Source: Exiguobacterium sp. J17977 (GTDB lineage: Bacteria > Bacillota > Bacilli > Exiguobacteriales > Exiguobacteriaceae). Taken from it: a stretch of 64,000 bases of DNA. Positions 46,677 through 55,779 of the stretch are shown here, piece after piece; within the stretch, counting starts at the first letter, position 1; each line of letters opens with the position of its first letter. Made by a program: the position numbers and the translations under genes. The notes below the pieces were generated by a model. The model did not search any database, was not told where the DNA came from, and saw only the letters and a list, made by a program, of their open reading frames with translations. The stretch is from the NCBI RefSeq assembly GCF_018616375.1, contig NZ_JAEQBB010000001.1:62001-126000 (forward strand), in the 5' to 3' direction.

Positions 46677-47303
46677 TTAGACGGGTTTTCGTCCGGACAC
46701 GGCAACCGTATGATAATCGCGCGAGTCAGGACCGCGTGTCTCGACGACGTCGGTCAGGCCGAGTGCAGAGGTGGCGGGGATGAATTGTTCCTGCACGATG
46801 GATGCGATGCCGTCCCACGTCACGTCACCTTTCCCATCACAGTAAGTGATAACGAATGACCCGCCCGGAACGAGAACGCGATCAATCTCGGCAAGCACCG
46901 CAGGCACGTCTTCCCAAAAGTAGAGGGTGTGGATGCTGAAGACGCGGTCAAACCACGCGTCCGGAAACGGGAGCGTTCCGAGGTCGCCTTCGACGACATC
47001 GGCTCGCCCGGCTTGCACGTTCGTTCGATTTCGTCGGAGCGCCGAGCGGACGATGGTCGGGGAACGATCGAGTCCGGTCACATGCACGTGCTCAAAGCCA
47101 CGCAGCATCTGTGCCAGTGCGTCGCCGGCCCCGCAACCGAGGTCGAGGACGCGATGGTCGGGCTGAAGGTCAAGTTGCTCGATTGTCCAATCGACTTCGA
47201 TCCGGTGTTGACGCACCATCTTCTCGCCGATATATGTCCCGACGATGCCGCGCGGGTTCTCGTATTGGCTGTCAATCCATGTTTGGAGACGTGTGAAGCG
47301 CAT
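46677..47303 (-). CDS. Class I SAM-dependent methyltransferase
   Basis: 208 aa. SAM-binding VLDLGCGAGDAL (motif I), acidic GLDRSPTIV, DVVEGDLGTLPFPDAWFD and FSIHTLYFWED as in the UbiE/Methyltransf_11 group. No substrate-specific domain visible. It begins about 75 bases from the divergent photolyase gene. Confidence 0.87.
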   Translation of the reverse strand: MRFTRLQTWIDSQYENPRGIVGTYIGEKMVRQHRIEVDWTIEQLDLQPDHRVLDLGCGAGDALAQMLRGFEHVHVTGLDRSPTIVRSALRRNRTNVQAGRADVVEGDLGTLPFPDAWFDRVFSIHTLYFWEDVPAVLAEIDRVLVPGGSFVITYCDGKGDVTWDGIASIVQEQFIPATSALGLTDVVETRGPDSRDYHTVAVSGRKPV

Positions 47304-47377
47304 CGAACCATTCCTTTCCGAATCCAGTAGATGTAGATTGAGTGTAGCATAACCATTTTGGGAGGAGAGTTGAATCG

Positions 47378-48865
47378 ATGCGTTCTTTTTGGATTTTCGG
47401 CAATCAGCTGTCGCATGAGCTCGAGCTATTCGATCACGTCGAGAGCGATGACGTCATCGTCATGATTGAGGCGACGTCACGGGCGACGTGGCGGCCGTAT
47501 CATAAACAGAAGCTCATCCTCATTTTCTCGGCGATGCGCCACTTCGCTGAGGAACTGCGAGAAAAGGGCTACACGGTCGACTATCATGAGGCCGACTCGT
47601 TCCAGGATGCATGGGACGACCACTTCACACGATATGAACCAGAAGAGATTCATTACACGGCCGTCACCGACGCCGCGATGGAGAAAAAGTTGCAACAGTT
47701 TGGTCAGAGCCACAAGCTCGTCGAACATTCGGACGTGCCGCTCTTCTATTTAACGAAGAAGGAAGCGGTCGACACAATCGGCAACGCGCCGTGGCGGATG
47801 GATCGTTTCTATCGTCAGATGCGGAAACGGTTCGACGTGTTGCTTGAAGACGGGAAGCCGCGCGGTGGGAAATGGTCGTTCGATGCGGACAACCGTCAGC
47901 CGCCGAAAGACGGGCTGACGTTCCCGGCACCGATTCATTTCCGGCCGGACGCCATCACGAAAGACGTCATCCAAAAAGTCGAGACCGGCTTTAAGGACCA
48001 TCCGGGAGAAATCACCCCGTTCGTCTGGCCGGTGACACGTAGCGAGGCACGCCGGACGCTCGCTCGTTTCGTCGAAGAGCGGCTCGAGACGTTCGGTCCT
48101 TATCAGGACGCGATGCTGTCGGACAATCAAGAGATGTCGCATAGCCTGTTGTCCGCGGCCATCAACATCGGGCTGTTGACACCGGACGAGGTCGTCCGGG
48201 CGGCGGTGGCTTCGGACGCGCCACTCGCCTCGGTCGAAGGATTCGTCCGTCAACTCCTCGGCTGGCGCGAATATATGCGCGCCGTCTATGTGGCATCGAT
48301 GCCGGGCTATGAATCGGTCAACACGTTCAAACATGAACGCGATTTGCCGGGTTATTTCTGGGACGCCGAGACGGACATGTATTGCGTCCATCAGAGCGTG
48401 AAGCCGGTCATCGAGCGGGCGCACAATCATCACATCCAACGGCTCATGGTGCTCGGCAACTTCGCGACGCTGTTCGAGGTGTCGCCGCAACAGACGAGCG
48501 ACTGGTTCAACGAGATGTATATCGACGCCTACGACTGGGTCGTCTTGCCGAACGTGCTCGGGATGGCGCTCCATGCCGACGGCGGCAAGCTCGCGACGAA
48601 ACCGTATATCGCCTCGGGGAAGTATATCGACAAGATGAGCGATTACTGTAAAAGCTGCAAGTATAATCCGAAACATACGACCGAAGAGGATGCTTGTCCG
48701 TTCAACGCGCTCTATTGGAACTTCATCGACAAGCACGAGGAACGGTTCGCGAAGAATCAACGCATGAAGATGATGGTTCGCAACTGGCAAGGCCGCGATG
48801 ATGAGGTCAAAGCCGATATTTTGGCGAAGGCGAGACAGACGCTCGACGAAACCGACTCCTTATGA
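47378..48865 (+). CDS. Iron-sulphur bacterial photolyase/cryptochrome (PhrB-like)
   Basis: 495 aa flavoprotein of the FeS-BCP class, whose studied members repair (6-4) photoproducts. N-terminal Rossmann domain (SFWIFGNQLSHELELF) and C-terminal FAD domain with LLGWREYMRAVY and HNHHIQRLMVLGNFATLF. Four cysteines fit the Agrobacterium PhrB cluster exactly in spacing: MYCVHQ, then 88 residues to YCKSCKYNP (C-x2-C), then 12 intervening residues to DACPF. GGGAGGAGAG precedes ATG 47378. The class is best known from proteobacteria and cyanobacteria. Confidence 0.92.
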   Translation: MRSFWIFGNQLSHELELFDHVESDDVIVMIEATSRATWRPYHKQKLILIFSAMRHFAEELREKGYTVDYHEADSFQDAWDDHFTRYEPEEIHYTAVTDAAMEKKLQQFGQSHKLVEHSDVPLFYLTKKEAVDTIGNAPWRMDRFYRQMRKRFDVLLEDGKPRGGKWSFDADNRQPPKDGLTFPAPIHFRPDAITKDVIQKVETGFKDHPGEITPFVWPVTRSEARRTLARFVEERLETFGPYQDAMLSDNQEMSHSLLSAAINIGLLTPDEVVRAAVASDAPLASVEGFVRQLLGWREYMRAVYVASMPGYESVNTFKHERDLPGYFWDAETDMYCVHQSVKPVIERAHNHHIQRLMVLGNFATLFEVSPQQTSDWFNEMYIDAYDWVVLPNVLGMALHADGGKLATKPYIASGKYIDKMSDYCKSCKYNPKHTTEEDACPFNALYWNFIDKHEERFAKNQRMKMMVRNWQGRDDEVKADILAKARQTLDETDSL

Positions 48866-48877
48866 GTCGGTTTTTTT
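48849..48877 (+). terminator. Terminator of photolyase gene
   Basis: AAACCGACT / AGTCGGTTT stem, overlapping the last codons, then more T. Confidence 0.93.
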
Positions 48878-48993
48878 ACGTCGTCTTCACAAACTTTTGC
48901 ATCTGCTTCACGGCCGCTTTACATTCATCCGGTACGATATGACTTGTGAGACCCCTCATGCCAAGTGAATAGCAACCGGTAGAACATTCGAGA

Positions 48994-49046
48994 GACCAAC
49001 AGAAGCCCGTACGTCGATGACGTCCTGTTTCTGTTGGTCCTTTTTT
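48994..49046 (+). promoter_or_regulatory. Leader terminator, probable GlpP antitermination target
   Basis: GACCAACAGAA / TTCTGTTGGTC perfect eleven-pair stem carrying an inner ACGTC-GAT-GACGT hairpin, followed by six T, 20 bases before the glpP start and about 120 bases after the preceding terminator. A complete terminator between promoter and first gene of a glpP operon fits GlpP-type control. Confidence 0.7.
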
Positions 49047-49065
49047 CTAGGGAAGGATGATTCAA

Positions 49066-49649
49066 GTGAATGAAACACTTCGCACAATCGGACAAGAGAA
49101 GATGATTGCCTCCATCAAATCACCGAAACAACTCGAGAAGTTCCTGCAGTCGGACGTGACGACGACGTTCCTCATGATGGGGACGCTCAGTACGCTCGAC
49201 CGCTATGTCGCGCATTTGAAGCGTGAGAATCGGACCGTGTTCCTGCACGCTGAACGTATCAACGGCATCAGTCTCGACCGGGACGGCATCGACTATTTGG
49301 CGAAACGGGTCGGTGCCGACGGGATTGTGACGACGAAGGCGTCTGTCATCCAACACGCCAAACGGGCCGGCCTGATGACGGTGCAACGCCTATTCCTCGT
49401 CGACTCGGACGCCATCACCTCAGGCATTAAGATGGCGCGTGACCAACAGCCGGACGCGCTCGAACTGATGCCGGGTCTCATTCCGAGTGTCATCGAGCAC
49501 GTCGCGGAACACGTCTCGCTACCGATTGTGACGGGTGGGATGATCCGAAAACCGATTCACGTGCATGAAGCTTTGTCCCACGGAGCGTTCGCCGTCTCGA
49601 CTGGGGACGAGCAATTATGGGCGGCGCAAGGAATGAAGGAGGATATCAT

Positions 49650-49653
<4 letters not shown>
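49066..49653 (+). CDS. glpP: Glycerol-3-phosphate-responsive antiterminator
   Basis: 195 aa TIM-barrel RNA-binding regulator that with glycerol 3-phosphate prevents early termination in glp leaders of Bacillus. Seen: ASIKSPKQLEKFLQS, VFLHAERINGI, KRAGLMTVQRLFLVDSDAI, DALELMPGLIPSVIEHV and LPIVTGGMI, all at GlpP positions. GTG 49066 is the likely start because GGGAAGG is spaced nine bases from it; ATG 49057 abuts that site. Head gene of the ugp operon, with an ATGA overlap into ugpC. Confidence 0.88.
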
Positions 49654-50737
<1,084 letters not shown>

Positions 50738-50741
<4 letters not shown>

Positions 50742-51643
50742 CGGTCGCCTTACCGAGACAGCGCGTCCGGGCACGATTGTCGGACGCGGCAAGTGGGCTA
50801 CTCTACTTATCCCCGTCGATCGCGCTGTTCGGGATTTTTCTCGTCTATCCGCTGTTCCGGACGATTTACTTGAGCTTCTTTCAGACGGACACGCAAGGGA
50901 CGCCGCTCAGTTATGTGGGGGGCGAGCATTACGCCAAGCTGTTCACGAGCGCCTCGTTTTGGCAGAGCATTCAGGCGACGATCGGCTTCGTCCTGTTGAC
51001 CGTACCACTCACAATCGTCATCGCGCTCGGACTCGCGCTGCTCGCCAACGAGAAGTTACGCGGCATCGGCATCTTCCGGACGGCATTCTCGGCGACGATG
51101 GGGATGAGCGTCGCAGCCTCATCCGTCATCTGGATGTTCATGTACAACCCGTCGATCGGCATCTTCAACCGTTTCTTGGAAGCGGTCGGGGCGAGCGGGG
51201 TGCAGTGGCTCCTCGACCCGCAGTACGCGCTCTTATCCGTGTCGCTCGCGACCGTCTGGATGAACATCGGCTTCACGTTCTTGATTCTCCTCGGCGGCCT
51301 GCAAAACATCGACCGGACGCTTTACGAGAGTGCGGACATCGCCGGGACGGGGTATTGGACCCAACTCCGAGCAATCACCATCCCGATGCTGTCCCCGACG
51401 CTGTTCTTCGTCGGCATCATCTCGCTCATCAACGCGTTCCAGACGTTCGGACAGATTGATTTGCTCACGAAAGGCGGGCCGACGAACTCGACGAACGTCA
51501 TCGTCTACGCCATTTACAAAGATGCGTTCATCAACTATAACGTTGGCGGAGCGAGTGCGCAGGCCGTGCTCTTGTTCCTCGCGGTGCTGGCATTGACGTG
51601 GCTCCAGTTCAAGCTCGTCGAAAGGAAGGTGCATTACCAATGA
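50738..51643 (+). CDS. ugpA: Glycerol-3-phosphate ABC transporter permease UgpA
   Basis: 301 aa, six spans, MalF-like fold without a long periplasmic insert. The EAA loop that contacts the ATPase reads YESADIAGTGYWTQLRAITIPMLSP. ATGA overlaps on both sides couple it to ugpC and ugpE. Confidence 0.9.
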
Positions 51644-52449
51644 CGCTACGGAAAGTAGTCACGTATACGCTCCTCGTCTTGAGCGCCGTCGTCATGCTGT
51701 TCCCGATTGCCTACGCGTTCTCGATCAGTCTGATGGACGGGAGTGAGGTGTTAAAAGGAAACCTCATCCCGCGTGACGTCACGTTCGACAACTATATTGC
51801 CGCGTTCGAGCGCATCCCGCTCATGACGTACTTATGGAACAGCCTCGTCGTCGCGCTCCTTGTGATGGTCGGCCAGGTCGTCTTGTCGAGCCTAGCCGCC
51901 TTCGCGTTCGTCTTCATCGACTTCAAAGGGAAAGGGCTCATCTTCATGCTCTTCCTCGCGACGATGATGGTGCCGTGGGAAGCGACGATGGTACCGAACT
52001 TCTTGACGATTCAGTCGCTCGGGTGGCTCAACTCGGTGTGGGGGCTGTCGGTGCCGTTCTTCGCGCTCGCGTTCGGGACGTTCTTGCTCCGGCAACAGTT
52101 CAAGACGATTCCGTACGAGATGTACGAGGCGTCACAAATCGCCGGCATCAGCCGCTTCCGCTTCTTTTGGAACGTCGTCTTGCCGGTCTCGAAGACGCCG
52201 CTCGTCACGCTGTCGGTATATAGCTTTTTGACGACATGGAACATGTACTTATGGCCGCTCCTCGTGACAAACACGGAGCAGGCGCGCACGGTGCAAATTG
52301 GGATTAAGCAGATGCAGTCGAACGAGGTCGCCTCGGATTGGGGCGTCGTCATGGCGGCGGTCATCCTGATCATCATCCCGACACTGATGCTGTTATTCGC
52401 AGGACAAAAGCAGTTACAGGAAGGCTTGACGCAAGGCGCCATCAAATAA
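51640..52449 (+). CDS. ugpE: Glycerol-3-phosphate ABC transporter permease UgpE
   Basis: 269 aa, six spans, MalG-like. EAA loop YEASQIAGISRFRFFWNVVLPVSKTP. ATG 51640 overlaps ugpA; AAAGGAAGG is the ribosome site. Frame upstream to 51598 lies within ugpA. Confidence 0.9.
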   Translation: MTLRKVVTYTLLVLSAVVMLFPIAYAFSISLMDGSEVLKGNLIPRDVTFDNYIAAFERIPLMTYLWNSLVVALLVMVGQVVLSSLAAFAFVFIDFKGKGLIFMLFLATMMVPWEATMVPNFLTIQSLGWLNSVWGLSVPFFALAFGTFLLRQQFKTIPYEMYEASQIAGISRFRFFWNVVLPVSKTPLVTLSVYSFLTTWNMYLWPLLVTNTEQARTVQIGIKQMQSNEVASDWGVVMAAVILIIIPTLMLLFAGQKQLQEGLTQGAIK

Positions 52450-52464
52450 TAGGGGGAAACGTTC

Positions 52465-53775
52465 ATGAAAAAGAAAGCATTACTCGCAGGGTTGGCCAGT
52501 TCGGTATTATTACTCGGGGCATGTGGCAGTCAAGAAGCGGAAGAGGCCGCGGCGACCACGACGACGGACGGGAAGACAGAAGTCGTGTTCTGGCACGCGA
52601 TGAGCGGGGACTTAGAGACCGCACTCAACAACCAAGTCGACGCCTTCAACGAGTCGCAAGAGGAATATGAAGTGAAACCGGTGTTCCAAGGCACGTATGA
52701 AGAGGCGCTCACGAAGTTCAACGCCGTCGCCGGCTCACCAGACGCACCGGCCATCATGCAGACGTTCGAGGTCGGCACGAAGTATATGATCGACTCGAAC
52801 AAAATCACGCCGGTCCAAGAGTTCATCGATAAAGAAGACTTTGACACGAGCGTCTGGGAAGAGAATATCTTGAGTTATTACCAAGTCGACGGCAAGCAGT
52901 ACTCGATGCCGTTCAACTCGTCGACACCGGTGCTCATCTACAACAAAGACGCGTTCGAGAAAGCAGGGCTCGACCCGGAGAAGGCGCCGCGCACGTATGA
53001 CGAGTTGAAACAAGCGGCGAAGGCGCTGACGACCGATGGCCAGACCGGCTTCACGATGCTCAACTACGGTTGGTTCTTCGAGCAACTCGTCGCCGCGCAA
53101 GGCGGGCTCTATGTCGACAACGACAACGGCCGTAGCGGGGCACCTACGAAAGCTGTCTTTGATGGGGAAGAAGGGCAGAACGCCTTCAACTTGATTAAAG
53201 AGATGTATGACGAGAAGACGTTCCTAAACGTCGGTCAAAACTGGGACGACATGCGTGCCGCTTTCCAATCAGGGAAAGTCGCCATGTATCTCGACTCGTC
53301 GGCCGGCATTCGGACCGTCGCGGACAACACCGACTTCGAGGTCGGGGCGTCATACTTGCCGGTCCCGAACGAAGCCGATCGGGAAGGTGTCATCATCGGC
53401 GGAGCCTCGCTCTGGATGGGTGACGGCATCGCCGACGAGACGAAGCAGGGCGCATGGGAGTTCATGAAGTATGCGGCGTCGAAAGAAGCGCAGGCCAAAT
53501 GGCACGTCGAGACGGGCTACTTCGCCATCAACCCGGACGCGTATGACGAGCCGGTCGTCAAAGAGATGTGGGCCGAGTATCCGCAGCTGAAAGTGACGGT
53601 CGATCAATTGAGCGAGACGAAGGCCTCACCAGCGACACAAGGCGCACTCATCTCGACGTTCCCGCAGTCACGTCAAAGCGTCGTCAACGCCATGGAGAGC
53701 CTATACCAAGGCGTATCGGTCGAAGAGGCGTTGAAGAGTGCGGCCGATGAGACAACTTCCACCTTGGGGCAATGA
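52465..53775 (+). CDS. ugpB: Glycerol-3-phosphate-binding lipoprotein UgpB
   Basis: 436 aa solute-binding protein (cluster B, CUT1). Lipobox LLLGAC; the opening VVFWHAMSGDLETALNNQVDAFN and the central PFNSSTPVLIYNKDAFEKAGLDPEKAPRT-type segment are strongly UgpB-like, supporting glycerol 3-phosphate or its diesters as ligand. AGGGGGAAAC precedes ATG 52465. Confidence 0.9.
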   Translation: MKKKALLAGLASSVLLLGACGSQEAEEAAATTTTDGKTEVVFWHAMSGDLETALNNQVDAFNESQEEYEVKPVFQGTYEEALTKFNAVAGSPDAPAIMQTFEVGTKYMIDSNKITPVQEFIDKEDFDTSVWEENILSYYQVDGKQYSMPFNSSTPVLIYNKDAFEKAGLDPEKAPRTYDELKQAAKALTTDGQTGFTMLNYGWFFEQLVAAQGGLYVDNDNGRSGAPTKAVFDGEEGQNAFNLIKEMYDEKTFLNVGQNWDDMRAAFQSGKVAMYLDSSAGIRTVADNTDFEVGASYLPVPNEADREGVIIGGASLWMGDGIADETKQGAWEFMKYAASKEAQAKWHVETGYFAINPDAYDEPVVKEMWAEYPQLKVTVDQLSETKASPATQGALISTFPQSRQSVVNAMESLYQGVSVEEALKSAADETTSTLGQ

Positions 53776-53776
53776 T

Positions 53777-54466
53777 ATGTTGATTTACGCACATCGCGGC
53801 TATAGCGCCAAATATCCGGAGAACACATTAAGCGCGTTCAAGGCGGCGTTGCCTCACGTCGACGGCATCGAGCTCGATGTCCAGTTGACGCGCGACGGAC
53901 GTCTCGTCGTCATCCATGACGAGACGGTCGACCGGACGACGAACGGGAACGGCTTCGTCAAAGATATGACGCTTCGACAGCTCCGCTTGCTCCGGACGGA
54001 GAGCGGGGAACGGATTCCGACGCTCGAGGAAGTGCTCGTCTTGATTGAACCGTCCGACGTCACGCTCAACATCGAGCTGAAGACGGATCGATTTGATTAC
54101 GAGGGCATCGAGTATTTGACATGGCTCGCCGTCACCGAGTTCAAGTTAGAAGAGCGTGTCGTCTTCTCGTCGTTCAACCCGGACACACTCGTCCGGTTGC
54201 GGGACGTCGCCCGTGACGCGAGAATCGCCGCCTTGACCGGGGATGGTCATCCGGGATTAATCGACCTTGTCGAGCGAATTGGGGCCGAGGCGGTCCACGC
54301 CCAGCCCGAGTTCGTCGGGACGAAAGATGCGGCGACGCTACGCGAACAGAATCGCCTGCTACGCCTCTACACAATCAACGACCCGAGCGAGCTGCCGGAC
54401 ATGACCGGTGTCGACGCCATCATGACGGACGAGGTTGAGCGGTTCCAATCGAAGTCGCATCACTAA
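53777..54466 (+). CDS. ugpQ: Cytoplasmic glycerophosphodiester phosphodiesterase
   Basis: 229 aa GDPD-family TIM barrel. Catalytic motifs YAHRGYSAKYPENT and ELDVQLTRDGRLVVIHDETVDRTTNG are complete. No signal peptide, so it cleaves glycerophosphodiesters after import, like E. coli UgpQ. It starts one base after ugpB and closes the operon. Confidence 0.92.
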   Translation: MLIYAHRGYSAKYPENTLSAFKAALPHVDGIELDVQLTRDGRLVVIHDETVDRTTNGNGFVKDMTLRQLRLLRTESGERIPTLEEVLVLIEPSDVTLNIELKTDRFDYEGIEYLTWLAVTEFKLEERVVFSSFNPDTLVRLRDVARDARIAALTGDGHPGLIDLVERIGAEAVHAQPEFVGTKDAATLREQNRLLRLYTINDPSELPDMTGVDAIMTDEVERFQSKSHH

Positions 54467-54467
54467 A

Positions 54468-54497
54468 TAACACCCGAGACACTAGTCTCGGGTGTTA
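54468..54497. terminator. Bidirectional terminator after ugpQ
   Basis: TAACACCCGAGAC / GTCTCGGGTGTTA perfect thirteen-pair stem, loop ACTA, between convergent genes. Confidence 0.9.
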
Positions 54498-54501
54498 TTG
54501 A

Positions 54502-55779
54502 TTAAAAGCGGTGTAAGGTTGCCGATAGGTCGCCATGTAGTTGATGGGTGCGTGAAGACGTCGGATAGACCCGGCTCGAGAAGACGAACTCCCCATCGTT
54601 CACGAATACTTCCATGGAAGACGCATCGACGAAGATTCGGAACGTCGTGCCCGTTGCCTGTAGCCGACGAACATCTCTGCCTCGTGTCAATTCGAGCCAA
54701 TCGCCTGTCTTCGAGAAAGTAGCGGCTTTCCCGAAACAGTCGAATTGAAAATCGCCATGCGTCGCAAACGACAACTCGAACGCATCGCCTTCAAACTTCG
54801 GACCAGCCAACACGTGACTTTGTTGTCGAAGCGAAATCATCTCTTCAATCGGTGTCATATATAGATGACCGTCGCGAAGTGACAGTTCACGAGGAATCGT
54901 CATCTGGTTCGTCCATCCCTCGGCTTGTTCCGGCCACTCGCGTTCCCACATCGCGTTCCATCCGATTAAAATCCGACGGCCGCGCTCGTCGAGAAATGTT
55001 TGAGCCGCGTAAAAGTCATGGCCATAATCGAGCTCGGTGAACGGACCATGCGTGAAACGCGGGAGTTCGAGATCGAGCGTGCCGACGAAATAGCCGCATT
55101 GATGCAAATTGTGATACCGGTCACCGTCGGGCTCCATACCTTGGGGGGATAGGAGCAGGACGTCTTGACCGTCAAGCGAGAAGAGGTCGGGGCATTCCCA
55201 CATCCAACCGTGGCGTCCGGTTTCGCCGGCAATGACGCCGCGCTCGGACCAATGGATAGCGTCATCAGAGTCGTACAAGACGACTTTCCCGTCCGTCGCG
55301 TCACGCGTGCCGAGTACCATATAGAAACGACCGTCTGCCTCCCATACTTTCGGGTCCCGTACGTGAGCGTTTCCACGTTGTGGTATTTCAGAAATGAGCG
55401 GATTCTGCGCAGCCTTTTCAAACGTCACGCCGTCGACGGACGTGGCGAGGCACTGGACTTGATGCAGCGCCTCCCGCTTCTCGTCGAGCCACGTATTACC
55501 AGTGTAGTAGAGGTGAATGACGTCGTCTTTCACCAAGGCGCTTCCAGAGAAGACGCCATCACGATCATAGTCATGATCTGGCCGCAGTGCAATCGGCTTA
55601 TGTTCCCAATGAAGGAGGTCGGTCGATGTGGCGTGTCCCCAGTGCATATCGTCCCACTCCACACCGAATGGATGATATTGATAAAACAAATGATAGACAC
55701 CGTTGAACTGACAGAGTCCGTTCGGGTCGTTCATCCAACCGAAGGGCGGAGCGAAATGGTAACGGGGACGATAGCTCAT
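54502..55779 (-). CDS. GH32 beta-fructofuranosidase (sucrose / sucrose-6-phosphate hydrolase type)
   Basis: 425 aa, shorter than the usual 480-490 aa. Five-bladed propeller with nucleophile Asp18 in GWMNDPNG, transition-state residue in HVRDPKVW and acid/base Glu in ECPDLF; a C-terminal beta-sandwich follows (VFVNDGEFVFSSRVYP). No signal peptide, so intracellular. With no PTS gene here and an ABC importer instead, unphosphorylated fructosides are more likely than sucrose 6-phosphate. Overlaps the GH65 gene stop as ATGA. Confidence 0.9.
   Translation of the reverse strand: MSYRPRYHFAPPFGWMNDPNGLCQFNGVYHLFYQYHPFGVEWDDMHWGHATSTDLLHWEHKPIALRPDHDYDRDGVFSGSALVKDDVIHLYYTGNTWLDEKREALHQVQCLATSVDGVTFEKAAQNPLISEIPQRGNAHVRDPKVWEADGRFYMVLGTRDATDGKVVLYDSDDAIHWSERGVIAGETGRHGWMWECPDLFSLDGQDVLLLSPQGMEPDGDRYHNLHQCGYFVGTLDLELPRFTHGPFTELDYGHDFYAAQTFLDERGRRILIGWNAMWEREWPEQAEGWTNQMTIPRELSLRDGHLYMTPIEEMISLRQQSHVLAGPKFEGDAFELSFATHGDFQFDCFGKAATFSKTGDWLELTRGRDVRRLQATGTTFRIFVDASSMEVFVNDGEFVFSSRVYPTSSRTHQLHGDLSATLHRF

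Noticed and set aside
47750-48790. 346-residue minus-strand frame opposite the photolyase
   Set aside because: Arg/His/Asp-rich composition typical of antisense frames in GC-rich genes; the plus-strand photolyase has all catalytic and cluster residues.
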